From NCBI GenBank assembly GCA_013399015.1, contig VWZX01006203.1, positions 1,638,984 to 1,702,983 of the forward strand: a stretch of DNA of 64,000 nt. The letters are read 5' to 3'. Positions 35,606-45,200 of this stretch are shown piece after piece. The notes under the pieces were generated by a model. It made no database searches. It worked only from the letters and a program-made list of their open reading frames with translations, and was not told the origin of the DNA. Numbering within the stretch: the stretch's first letter is position 1; each line of letters begins with the position of its first letter. Source of the DNA: Galbula dea (Eukaryota; Chordata; Aves; Piciformes; Galbulidae). The position numbers and the translations under genes are program-made.

Positions 35606-36013
35606 CACAGAGACACAGAACCCTCAAGGTGGGAAAAGAGCTCTGAGATGATCAAGCCCAAGCATCGACCCAACACCCCCATGCCACTGAACCATGTCAC
35701 CTAGTGCCACATCTAGATGTTTCTTGTACCCCTCCAGGGATGGTGACTCCACCACTGCCCTGGGCCAATGGCTAACAGCTCTTTCAGTGAAGGAATTGCT
35801 CCTAATATCCAACCTCACCCTCCTCTGGCACAACTTGAGGCTGTTTCCTCTTGTCCTAGCACTTGTTACTTGGGTGAAGAGCCCAACCCCTACCTGGCTC
35901 CAGCCTCCTCTCAGGGAGCTGCAGAGAGTGAGAAGGTCTCCCCTGAGCCTCCTCTTCTCCAGGCTAACCAAGCCCAGTTCCCTCAGCTGCTCCTCACAAC
36001 ACTTGTGCTCTAA
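35606..36013 (-). mobile_element. CR1: CR1 LINE fragment (young subfamily)
   Basis: Inverted copy: 'acagagacacagaaccctca', 'gggatggtgactccaccact', 'tcctctggcacaacttgagg', 'ggctccagcctcctctcagg', 'tcccctgagcctcctcttct' and 'tcctcacaacacttgtgctc'. It is missing a short block after 'gccctgggc' compared with its relatives. Confidence 0.92.
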
Positions 36014-37220
36014 GAAGGTCCAACAAGAAAACAAATCCTGCGTGATGTTCAGATGACAGGAGCCTGTAAAACCTCAGCAGTTTGCTCTCACTTTTTGGCA
36101 AGAAGGTGGAGTTGATGCCCTCTTAAACTGATTTTAGAAACCAAACCCTGTGTTGCCAGCAATGGCTTTATTGAGATCTGAACCAACAAAAAGCTTAAAG
36201 ATCTTTTTGGGTACTAACTAGTTCCACTGCAGCATCTGTGAGGTTTTAATCTGGCACAAGTGGCAGACCCAGGAAGAAAAATAATTGGCCCTGGCTTGTG
36301 TGAAGCACCTCTGCCTCCCTGAAATGAGTAATAGAAGTGACTTTTTTCTTGCTTAAACAGCAGAATCCATAACATGCAAAGAAAATCAGGAGGTAGACTT
36401 TTGTCCCTATATGTGTAACCCATTTTTGCCACTGCAAGACCTTGTAAAGGCACGTTCCTAACCCACACATGTAAGTGAGCTGTTAGCTGCTCCAAACTGC
36501 ACCCACTGCTCATCCCACAGACCCAGTTTCACTCCATACACCACAGTATTAACTCCAAAGCTGTTTGCCTTCTAGAATGGCCCCAGGAAAGCCCAGGTGT
36601 TCAGCAGAGCCAGCTTGGGAGTCTCTTGTAGCATGCTCTGGACCTCGGAATGGACACACAATGGCTTATTGTCAGCGTGAGGCCAAAGGGAGCTGACACT
36701 TTCCCAGAGAAAAATGCCTTTGCTGTGCTTGGAAAGGTTACACAGCTGTAAGTGAGACACAGAAGGAGCTGAAACCCTGGAGGGATCATTGCCTCAAACA
36801 CACATATGCTCTGGGAGGAAGCTCTCCTGTGGACTGCCATCCCATTAACTCCTGCTGGTGGGAGCCCATTCCTACAGCTGGGAGTCCTTTCCAGCCTCCC
36901 ACTGCCGGCTGCCTGTCCTACAGATAACTCTTGTCTCATCTCTGACCTACTGACTGGGCCTGCCTGCTATTTATTTTCTCATTTTATAAGAAACAGGCTC
37001 TTCTCTGAACTCTTTATGGGTGGGAACAGTGGCATGGTGTGAGGCTGAGCCCCACGCTGCACAGTACCAAACGCTGGAGCAGGAGAGCTGGGATGAGCCA
37101 AACCTCTGCTCTACACACTCCCAATCTGCCATCAGCTGGAGCAATGTGGAACTTCACTCCAGGAGATGGACGAGTCCCTCTCCCAAATGCTCTTTAAGGG
37201 CAGCAAACACTGCCTGCGCT
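36014..37220. other. Intergenic sequence left of the CpG island
   Basis: No exon is recognised. GC content rises towards the CpG island at the right end. Confidence 0.45.
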
Positions 37221-38330
37221 GATGCTAAGCGCAGGGAAGGACTTGGAGCTCTCTAGGAGGCTGAAGGACAGACACTGCCCCGCGCTGCCCGTGCCCGGCA
37301 GCACCCTGAGGGAGGCACTGCGGTGGCAGGCAGCGACCACGAGAGGGCGGCAGAGAGGTGGCAGCACAACTGCGCGTACGCAGAGCGACTGGCTGTCAGG
37401 GGGTGGTAAACCGCAGCAAGGCTCGTCGTGTGCATGTGTGAACGGCCTGGCGCCACCAGGGGGCAGCACCGAGCCCAGCGGAGCCATAGGGACAGGCAGC
37501 GCTTCGGGCAGGGTGTGGGCGGTTATGGAGCTTCAGTGGGGGGCTGCGGAGCCATGCGGTGTGGCCGCGCACAGGCAGGGCTTAGCCGGCGTCTGCAGAG
37601 CCATGGGGCTTGGGCCGGGCTCAGCCGCGGTGTGTGCAGCCATGGGGTCTGCAGAGCCCTGGGGCCTGGGCCAGGCTCGGCTTGGGTCTGCGGACCTATG
37701 TGGACAGGCAGGGCTCAGCCGCGGTCTGCAGAGCCATGAGGCTTGGGCCGGGCTCAGCCGCCGTCTGTGGAGCCATGGGGCTTGGGCCGGGCTCAGTCGC
37801 CGTCTATGGAGCCATGGGTTCTGCAAAGTCTCGGGTCCTGTGGACAGGCAGCGCTCGGTCGGCGTCTGCAGAGCCACGCGGCTTGGGCCAGACTCACACG
37901 GGGTCTGTGGAGTCATGAGGACCGGCAGACCTCAGCCAGAGTCTGCAGAGCCCTGAGGCCTGGGCAGGGCTCAGCCATGCTCTGCGGAGCCCTGGCGCCG
38001 GGGCAGGGCTCGGTCATAGTCTGTATGTGCCATCCACAGCGCGCTGCAGGCCAGCTCGCCATTGCCCATCTCACGCCCAACCCCTCCCGCACCAACATGG
38101 CCGCACACCCTCTCGTCACCGCAGCCGTCTGCTACTTGCCGCCTCTAGCCCCGCCCCCGCCGCTGCTCATTGGTGACGCGGGCGGCGGCCCAGCTAATTC
38201 TCGCCTGCTACTGGCTGTCTCCACTGTCCGTCAGCAAGCTGCGCCTCTGCCAACTGCCCTCCCGCCCGCGGCCACCCGAAAGGGGGTTCCGAGGCCAGGG
38301 TCGGACTGTGGGAAGTCACCGCCGGGCCGG
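37220..38330. promoter_or_regulatory. CpG island, probable promoter of an unidentified gene
   Basis: CpG dinucleotides are dense here and nearly absent on either side. Near 38150-38290 there are GC-box text ('ccccgcccccgcc' at 38150), an inverted CCAAT box ('attgg' at 38169) and 'tgacgcgggcggcgg'. Read on the minus strand, CCAAT is followed by GC boxes and a YY1-like 'gcggccatgttgg' at 38092-38104, which would suit transcription to the left. No first exon with a recognisable peptide was found on either strand. EBI3 ends 0.5 kb to the right and already has its own promoter side elsewhere, so this island belongs to something else. Confidence 0.7.
37545..38015. repeat. 39-bp GC-rich tandem repeat within the CpG island
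   Basis: About ten imperfect copies of a unit that starts 'gtctgcagagccatggggct' and continues 'tgggccgggctcagccgc'. The period of 39 bp (13 codons) keeps several frames open: plus-strand ORFs up to 244 codons and a minus-strand one of 127 codons, with a 13-residue period. Some units carry a 'tgtggacaggcag' insertion. I see no evidence that it is translated. Confidence 0.9.
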
Positions 38331-38719
38331 GTTTGGGCCGGTTCTGGAGGCCAATTTGGGGACGGTGTGGACTTTGGAGACCATCACAAAGCATGGAGAG
38401 GGGTTACGGGGACCACATAGGCCTGGAGGGGGCCATCCCGGACCATGGCAGGGTCACAGGGACCAGCTGAGGCCACAGAGAGCGGGCAGGGCTTTGGGGA
38501 GGGCGAAGTGCCCAGTGTGTGGGCCCTCCACAGGGGCCAGTTTGGGCCATATGGAGCAGTTCAGGTGATGGGACTGCTTGGAGCCTGTGCCTTCCCCTCT
38601 GCCCGTGGCCGTGGCCCCATCTGGCCTCACAGACAGCAAAGGGAGTGTCCTCAAGGGCAGCTCGGCTGCGTCACAGGGAACATCACCAGAGCAGGATGGG
38701 GGTCAGAGCCTCAAGCTGC
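38331..38719. other. Spacer between CpG island and EBI3 3' end
   Basis: GC-rich, no recognised feature. It probably contains the downstream element of the EBI3 poly(A) site. Confidence 0.4.
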
Positions 38720-38725
38720 TTTATT
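38720..38725 (-). promoter_or_regulatory. EBI3: Poly(A) signal AATAAA of EBI3
   Basis: The only AATAAA on the minus strand close below the EBI3 stop codon, about 150 bp downstream of it. It predicts a short 3' UTR. Confidence 0.75.
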
Positions 38726-38873
38726 GCCCATCGCTGATGTGTCCCTCCAGTACTGGTGGCACCACTCTGCTGGGGGACGTGGGGGCAGAGAGTGGCTGGG
38801 GCGTGTGAAGTCCCTCGGTGGGACCATGGAGAGTAGCAGGGTGGGGAAGGGAGTGTTGGATCTGCTCTGCCTG

Positions 38874-41057
38874 TCATGGTTCCACCCAGGGTGTCCCCGA
38901 GGCTGGCAGGCTCCAGGCGCTGAACTCCCCCGAGTCTGTGAAGGCCTTGGCAGCCACCTGGATGTGGTGGAGGGTCCCAGGGCGCAGTCCCGTCAGGGTG
39001 TAGGATGTCTGCTCGTATGGCTCAATCTGGGGGTACAGTGGGGTTAGGGACACCTTGCTGGGGGTATGTCCCTCAGCTGTGCCTGAGCTCACCCGGTGTG
39101 GGCTGCAGGGGGGGTGGGCAGTACCGTGCTGGGGGCAGAACTGCCCTCCTCGGTGTAGCGAATGCGATACTTCAGTGGGAAGTAATCTGGGAAGGGCCAG
39201 GATGCAGGTGGGCTCCACTCCAGCAGCAGCTTCTCAGGCTCCCCAGGGATGGGTGAGACCCGCAGGTCCTCGGGGGGGTCTGGCTTTACTAACGAAGCAG
39301 GGAGACGATGAGGGGGTGAGGTGCAGGCTGGGGGATCCAGCATGAGGCCATTGGAACAGTGACACCATGTCCACCAGCCCTGTTGCCTGAGCTATACAGC
39401 CTGGGCTGTAGAGGTGACCTGAGACCCAGCAGATCACTCCCCTGTCGTTTCCCCATCCCAAGCAGGGCAGCAAAGCACAGGGGAGGTGCCCAAAGAAAGC
39501 CCTAGGGCTGGATTAGACCCAGCCGTGCTGCTCAGGAGATGGGGGCTAAGGGCTAGAGGTCTGGGTGTGGACCCCAACACTCACTGATGTTCTCCAGGAG
39601 GAAGGGTAGGAGCGTGGAGGCAGTGCCCAGGGGGTTCACGGCTGTCACGTTCACCACATAGGGGGTGAGGGAGAACATCTGCACATCCCCGAAGGAGCAG
39701 CTCCGTGGCCCCGTGGGGAGGCACTCACCTGTCTCTGGGGCTCCCCAAGTGCCATGCCTAGGGGACAGAGGGGACAGCTGGGTGAAGGGCAGCCGTCTGA
39801 GGAGCAGCCTGCCTGCAGCCCCCTGTGTGACACCGACACTGACCTGTAAGTGACCACAAAGTCAGTGTCCAGCAGCGGCTCAGGGGCCAGGACCCAGGAG
39901 CAGTTCACGGTCTGTGGGTAGCTGATGGCCCAGCACTCGATGGCAGGCAGTTCAGGGGGGTCTGGAGCAGGGCACAGCCATCACCCCTCTGCCAGTACCC
40001 CCAAGGGACACCCCCCCCCCCCCCCCCNAGGAGCAGGGTCACTCACAGCCCAGCTTCAGGCAGATGGTGGCCCAGGTCTCGCCGGTGCCAGGGTGGTGGC
40101 AGCTGTAATGGCCCTCGTGGGCCAGGCTGGTGTTGGGGAGGACCAACCCTGGTGCAGGATACGTTCCCAGGACAGTCTCCCCCCGGTGCCACTCTGCTGG
40201 CTCCCCAGCTGCTGCTGGGCACGGCAGCAGCACCTCGGTGCCCAGGGTGCCGTGCTGCAGGGTGCAGTGGCCTGGGGGACACAGCAGTGGCCATGAGCTG
40301 CATCCCTTGGCACAACCCTCATGGATGGTCAAGGGGACAGGGAGTGAGGCTGGGTCAGGAAGGGTCTGTGTCTCCCTAGGCCCCCAACTCTGCTTCCAGA
40401 ACCCCGGTGTCCCTCCCTCCCCAATGCCCCCAAGCCCCTGTGCCACTGCCCCTGGTTGGTTCCCTCATGTTCCCAGCCCTCCAGTGTCCCTATTCCTCCA
40501 TCACCAGTCCCCCATGTCCCAAATCACTCTGGTGTCCCTATGCCTCTATCCTTAGATGCTCTGGAATTCTGTCCTCAGAGCACTCAGTCTCCCCAGTCCC
40601 CTCAGTGCCCCTACACCTCCATCTCTGCTCTCTCCAACTCCAGTGCTCCCAGCCTGCCCAGTCTGCCATCTCCAGTCCCTCTCAGATCCTTCCAAATCTC
40701 CATTCCAGACCCTTCATCCCTCTGTCCTCAGCCTCCCATTCCTCTGCCCCCAGTCCTCCTTGATCCCCCACACCTCCATCTCAGCTTCCCCTGTCCCCCA
40801 TTGTCCCCATAGCTGTCCCCAGCCTGCCCATCCTCCCAGCTCCCCCCAAACCTCCACCCCAGTCCCTCCCTCCCCCTGTCCCCATACCTGTGTCTTCAGC
40901 CTGTCTGTCCCCCCAGCTCCATCCCAGCTGCCCCAGTCCCTCCCTCCCCAGTCCCACATGCCCCCATACCTCTGTCCCCACTGTCCCCATCCCTGGTGCT
41001 GTTGTAGGGGAGGGTGCAGGCAGGTGCCACAAAAACCACCACCCAAAGCCACTTCAT
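38874..41057 (-). CDS. EBI3: EBI3 (IL-27/IL-35 beta subunit) with an N-terminal Ig-like domain
   Basis: Secreted soluble cytokine-receptor-like chain; in mammals it pairs with IL-27p28 or IL-12p35. Six exons: 41057-40970, 40271-40047, 39961-39844, 39757-39585, 39288-39125, 39026-38874. All introns are GT-AG and the phases add up to 306 codons plus stop. Residues 1-15 (MKWLWVVVFVAPACT) are a signal peptide. Residues 30-104 form an Ig-like domain with C47, W57 and C87 in the usual spacing. Two fibronectin-III domains follow, with cytokine-receptor cysteines C114/C125 and C156/C164, the text 'IIKPDPPED' and 'SWPFPDYFPLKYRIRY' matching human EBI3, and a relaxed WSXWS box (FSAWS, 291-295). There is no membrane segment or GPI tail. 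Human EBI3 (229 residues) lacks the Ig exon. Homology in both fibronectin domains and the position beside ANKRD24 identify the gene; IL-11RA or CNTFR are the nearest alternatives. Confidence 0.93.
40011..40028. repeat. 17-C homopolymer ending in an N
   Basis: Seventeen C residues followed by one undetermined base, inside EBI3 intron 2 and 18 bp from the exon 2 donor. It is a likely sequencing weak spot but does not touch the coding sequence. Confidence 0.95.
40400..40965. repeat. Long C/T-rich tract in EBI3 intron 1
   Basis: About 560 bp made almost entirely of short blocks such as 'ccagtccc', 'ctccatctc' and 'tgtccccc'. It is loosely repetitive without a fixed unit. The EBI3-sense strand is correspondingly purine-rich. 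The lack of stop codons explains the plus-strand open frame of 291 codons here. Confidence 0.85.
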
Positions 41058-42095
41058 GGCAGGGAGATGCAGTAAAGCTGCCCAGTTCCAGGGACCTGTG
41101 GGGACAGGCAGGACAGCCACACCTCAGGGCAGGGGACAGCAGGGACACCATGGCCATAGGTCTTCAGGTTGTCCAGGGACACCACCCTAGGGTTCAAATC
41201 CATCTCTGGGCCACCCCACAGTTTCCCCTCTGGCCTTGCCAGGCACCCTGGGGACAGTTTCTCACCACAGTGGCCAGACCTTGCTGTCAGGAGGTAGAAG
41301 GGGGTGGAAGCAGGAGCCAAATCACCCTGTGTGACCATGGACCTGCAGCCACCCCTCTGACCCCGTGCCCAGAATCAGCCTTTCAGGTCTCTCCAGGCCT
41401 CAGACCAAGGAAGGGACCAGCACTCAGATGAACCTCCCCACCCCCAGGGCATCTAGTGAGGGGCTGCCCCCCACACACACGCCCCCATAACCCAACCAAC
41501 CCCACTGTGACCAAGCCCACCACCACAGGGACAGATCCTGCCCTTGTCATCGCCCACCCTGGCTGTGGGGCTCAGCTCCAGGGTGAGAATATGCCTGGCT
41601 TTGGCCAAATCACAGACTCCCGCAGCTGTGGAGCCACCTCTGCCCCCCCCCCAACATCTCCCTGTGCCCCCAGCCCCACGGGGAGCCCTGTCCCCCCACC
41701 ATGCTCACCGCTGCAGGGCCAGGGCTCTGGGACCAGGGGCTGTGTCTGTGTGGGAAGCCACAGCCCTGGCTGGCCTCAGCCCACTTCCTCGTGCAGGAAA
41801 TGCAGTCCCCAGTGGGGACCCTCCCACCCAGCCTGGCTCCACAGGGAGCTCTGCTCCTGCAGGAAAGCTGCTTTAGCTCTGGCCAAGAAGCTTTCAACCC
41901 TTCCCACGTCACCACCCTGCTTCCTTCATGGTCACCTGCACCCATCTAGGGACACTGGGGCTGGAGGAGATGATGGCACTGATCCTGTCCCATCTCCAGC
42001 TCCACTAACCTTCCCCCTCAGCACCTTGTGCCCACCCTCATTTCACCACCACCCCCCCCCGAGATGAACCATCCTGTTGGTGTCAGTATAAATAC
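41058..42095. other. Spacer between EBI3 5' end and ANKRD24 3' end
   Basis: About 1 kb holding the EBI3 promoter on the minus strand. I see no TATA box at a convincing distance. An ETS-like 'cacttcct' (minus: aggaagtg) lies near 41781. Nothing coding is recognised. Confidence 0.45.
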
Positions 42096-42101
42096 TTTAT
42101 T
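42096..42101 (-). promoter_or_regulatory. ANKRD24: Poly(A) signal AATAAA of ANKRD24
   Basis: Minus-strand AATAAA 150 bp below the ANKRD24 stop codon at 42251, the expected place for a short 3' UTR. Confidence 0.8.
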
Positions 42102-42250
42102 GCTGCTGTGCTGGGGTGCAGGGTGGTGCAAGGGGGTGCTGGTGACAGGATGCTGCCTTGAGAAGCAAAGAGGCACAGAGCGGGCGAGGGTGGGCCTGGC
42201 CCCCCCAAGCCATGTCACTGCTGTGCCACTGACCCCATACTGGCAGGGGC

Positions 42251-45200
42251 TCATCGGCCCTGCTCCTGCAGCTGCTGCATCTTCAGGATCTGGCACAGGA
42301 GTCTCTGCACATCCTCATCCATGTGGCCCTGGGGTGGAGAGAACATTGGTGAGGACATCAGATGGGACATCAGGGAGTCCCCAAGCACCCCAAGGGTAGC
42401 AGTCCCCAGATCCATGCATGCAGGCACCCACACGTGGCTGGTTGATGTTCCAGTCACCAGTACCAGTGTCCCCAGTTCCCCCCCAGCCACATCCTCCCCT
42501 CACCTGCACTGCATAGAGCAGGTGGCTCCGGTACAGAGTCACCACCTTGCTGTGCCGCTTCTCTGTCTCCTGAGAGGACAAGGTTTGAGCAGGGGGCTGG
42601 AGGCTTCTGGAAGCCCAGAACCCCCCAGGTGATGGCTACAAGCCCCCTTGGTACCCACCACCAGCTTCTCCTCCAAGGCACGGACCCTGGCCTGGAGCGT
42701 GCCAGAGTCAGGAGGTGACTGCAGCTGTCCCCGGGAGTCAGGGCGGGCGTTCAGGGCTTCCTTCAGCCTGAAGACCTCCTTGGAGAGCTCAGTGATCTGC
42801 ACAGCACCCAGAGGTTACAGGGATCCTAGCACCCCTCAGTCCTAACTCCCCTGGGGTCCACCTATGGTCATGTCTGCTGTCACCCCGGGGAGTCCCCTGC
42901 ACACAGGCAAAGGCAGAGCCAGGGCATTCCCACCACACCCCTTCTGACACTGGGTCCAGCCTTGGCTTAGGGAGGAAAAAGAGAAACAGGTGTGAGAGCA
43001 GCAAATCCACAGGCAGGGATGTGTCCATGTTTGCACTTGTGTCTGCAGGTATGTGCAGGTGGGTGTGAGCACATGCACGTGTGTGATGTGTGTACATGTA
43101 TGCACACATATGCATGAGTGACAGGACAAGAGGGAACAGCCTCAAGTTGTGCCAGGGGTGGTTTAGGTTGGACATGAGGAAAAATATCTTCCCCATAAGG
43201 GTTGTCAAGGCCTGGCCCAGGCTGCCCAGGGCAGTGGTGGAGTCACCATCCCTGGAGGGATTGCAAAGCCACGGAGATGTGGTGCCAAGGGACATGGTTT
43301 AGTGGTGACGTGGCAGTGCTGGGTTGGACCACACACACACACACACACAGTACAATCTCTGGAGGTGTTAATGTTGAGATGGTTGCACTTGATGACCTTA
43401 GAGGTCCCTACCAACCTAAACAATTCTGATTCCATAAGCACACACATCCATGTACACAAGCCTGTGCCTGTTTGTGAGCACTTCTCCCCTGTGACCCAGC
43501 CAGCTCAGCTCACCTCAGCAGTGCCTGGGCCACCATTCCCCCTCCCCACTCCCCAACACCCCCTCCTATCCCCTACCTTCCTATCCCTGTCCCTGACCAG
43601 CCGGGCAGAGTCCTCAGCTTGGCCGTGGAGCTCCCGCAGCCTCCGGCTCTCATCCTGCGCCTCGGCCAACTGCTTCTGCGCGGTGGCCAAGCGCTCCTCG
43701 GCCGCCTGCCTCTCGCTCTTCATGAAGAGCGCCTGTCGCTGCACCCGGAACACCTCCTCGCACGTCTTCTCGTGCCGTCGTGACAGCTCCTCCAGCCGCC
43801 GGGCCAAGGCGTCCGCCTCGGCTCTCAGCCCGGCCTGAGCCGCCTCGTGCTCTCCCTTCGGCACGGCCGAGGCCAGCTCGGCCTCCAACCGGGCAGCTTC
43901 GCGCCCCTTGGCCTCCACCGCCGCCTCCAGCCGAGACGCTCGTTCCTGCAGGGCCCGAGCCTGCTCCTCCAGAGCCCGCGTGGCTCGGGCGTGCTCGTCC
44001 TTCGGCACCCGCTTCTCCGCCTCGGCCCGTGCCTGCCGCAGCCGCTCCAGAGCTTCCTCGTGTTCCCGCCGGCACACCGGTCGGGCGGCTAGCTGCTCTC
44101 GCAGGGTGCCAAGCTCGGCCTCCCTGCGGCCCAGCGTCTCCCGGAGCTGGCCCAGCTGGGCCGTCACCTCCTCGTGCTGGCGCACCAGCTCTGCCACCCG
44201 TCGCTCCAGCAGCCCCTGCTGCTCCTCGGGACCGCCCGCCGCTCGCCAGTCCCGCGCCTTGGCCTCCAGCTCCCGCCGTAGGGCCTCGGCCTCGGCCTCT
44301 GCCCGGCTGCAGCGTTCCAGCAGAGCCTCCTTCTCCCTCGATGCCTCTTCCAAGGAGGCTCCCAGGGAGGCCGTCGCCTCCATGGCCTCCAAACGGGCCT
44401 GCAGCTCCTTCACCCGTTGCTCCCGCTCCTCCAGAGCCGCCTGTGCTTGCTGCAGGGCTGCCTTGACCTCTGCCAGCTCAGCGCCGGCCTCCCGCTCAGC
44501 TGCAGAGGAGGAGGAGGAGGAAGAGGAGGTCAGCGGCACCCACAGCTCACCCAGTGCTACCTTGCACTCGCCCCGGGTACAGGCTGCCTGCTTGGTGAGC
44601 TGCTGTGCCTTACTCTCCTCCGTGAGTTGCTCTGAGGCTCCGGTCTGTGTCCCCTGCTGCCCACCAGCCTCAGCCCTCGCATCCGTGCCCCGCAGCGGCT
44701 CCGAGCGCTGCGCCCGCAGCTGCTCCAGCTCCCGCTGGAGAGCGTTGTAGCGACTGGCAGGCACAAAGTCCCCCAGGGCAGCTGGGCTGCTCTCATCCCG
44801 CTCGTAGTTCTCCAGCACCTGCCAAGGAGATGGTGAAGCCACCAGAGGGGCCAGGGAATGGTGAGAGGGAGGGACAGACAGACAGATGGACAGACAGACA
44901 GGGACTTGCCTGTATTTTCTCCCTCAGCTCCTTGTTCTGCACAGTAAGGGACTGCACCTGCCCCTGCAGCGTGGCCAGCAGCTCCTCGGCCGAGGGGCTC
45001 AGAGTCTTCTTCGAGAGCAGCAGCTCTGCCCCTGCAGGGGGCACAGGGACTCTGGCGCCATTCCCACCATCGGGTTCCACCTCCCCTAGGGCTGCTCAGA
45101 CCCATGGGGAACTTGGGAGGTGGGCAGGGCCTTACCTGGGAACTCAAGTGCGTCTCCCTCCTCGTCCTGCAGTGTCTCGATGTCATAGCTCGTGTTCTCC

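Noticed and set aside
1..37200. Hidden exons of YJU2 or another neighbour gene
   Set aside because: I looked for conserved YJU2 peptides on the minus strand and recognised none. A translated search is needed; I do not claim absence.
37222..38420. Open frames of 225-244 codons in the CpG island
   Set aside because: They follow from the 39-bp repeat; no recognisable domain. The island itself is kept as a probable promoter.
38874..41057. Identification of the EBI3 gene as IL-11RA, CNTFR or CRLF1 because of its Ig domain
   Set aside because: The fibronectin domains match EBI3 best ('IIKPDPPED', 'SWPFPDYFPLKYRIRY'), the protein ends just after the WSXWS-like box without a membrane or GPI signal, and the neighbours are those of EBI3.
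40556..41431. Plus-strand open frame of 291 codons
   Set aside because: It lies in the C/T-rich intron tract of EBI3 and is a composition effect.
42659..42662. Alternative donor three bases earlier for ANKRD24 exon 17
   Set aside because: Both keep the frame, but 'gtgggt' at 42658 is a better donor than 'gtggtg' at 42661; NAGNAG-like use of both is possible.
43780..44750. Plus-strand open frames of 228 and 280 codons
   Set aside because: They are antisense shadows of the GC-rich ANKRD24 coiled-coil exon.
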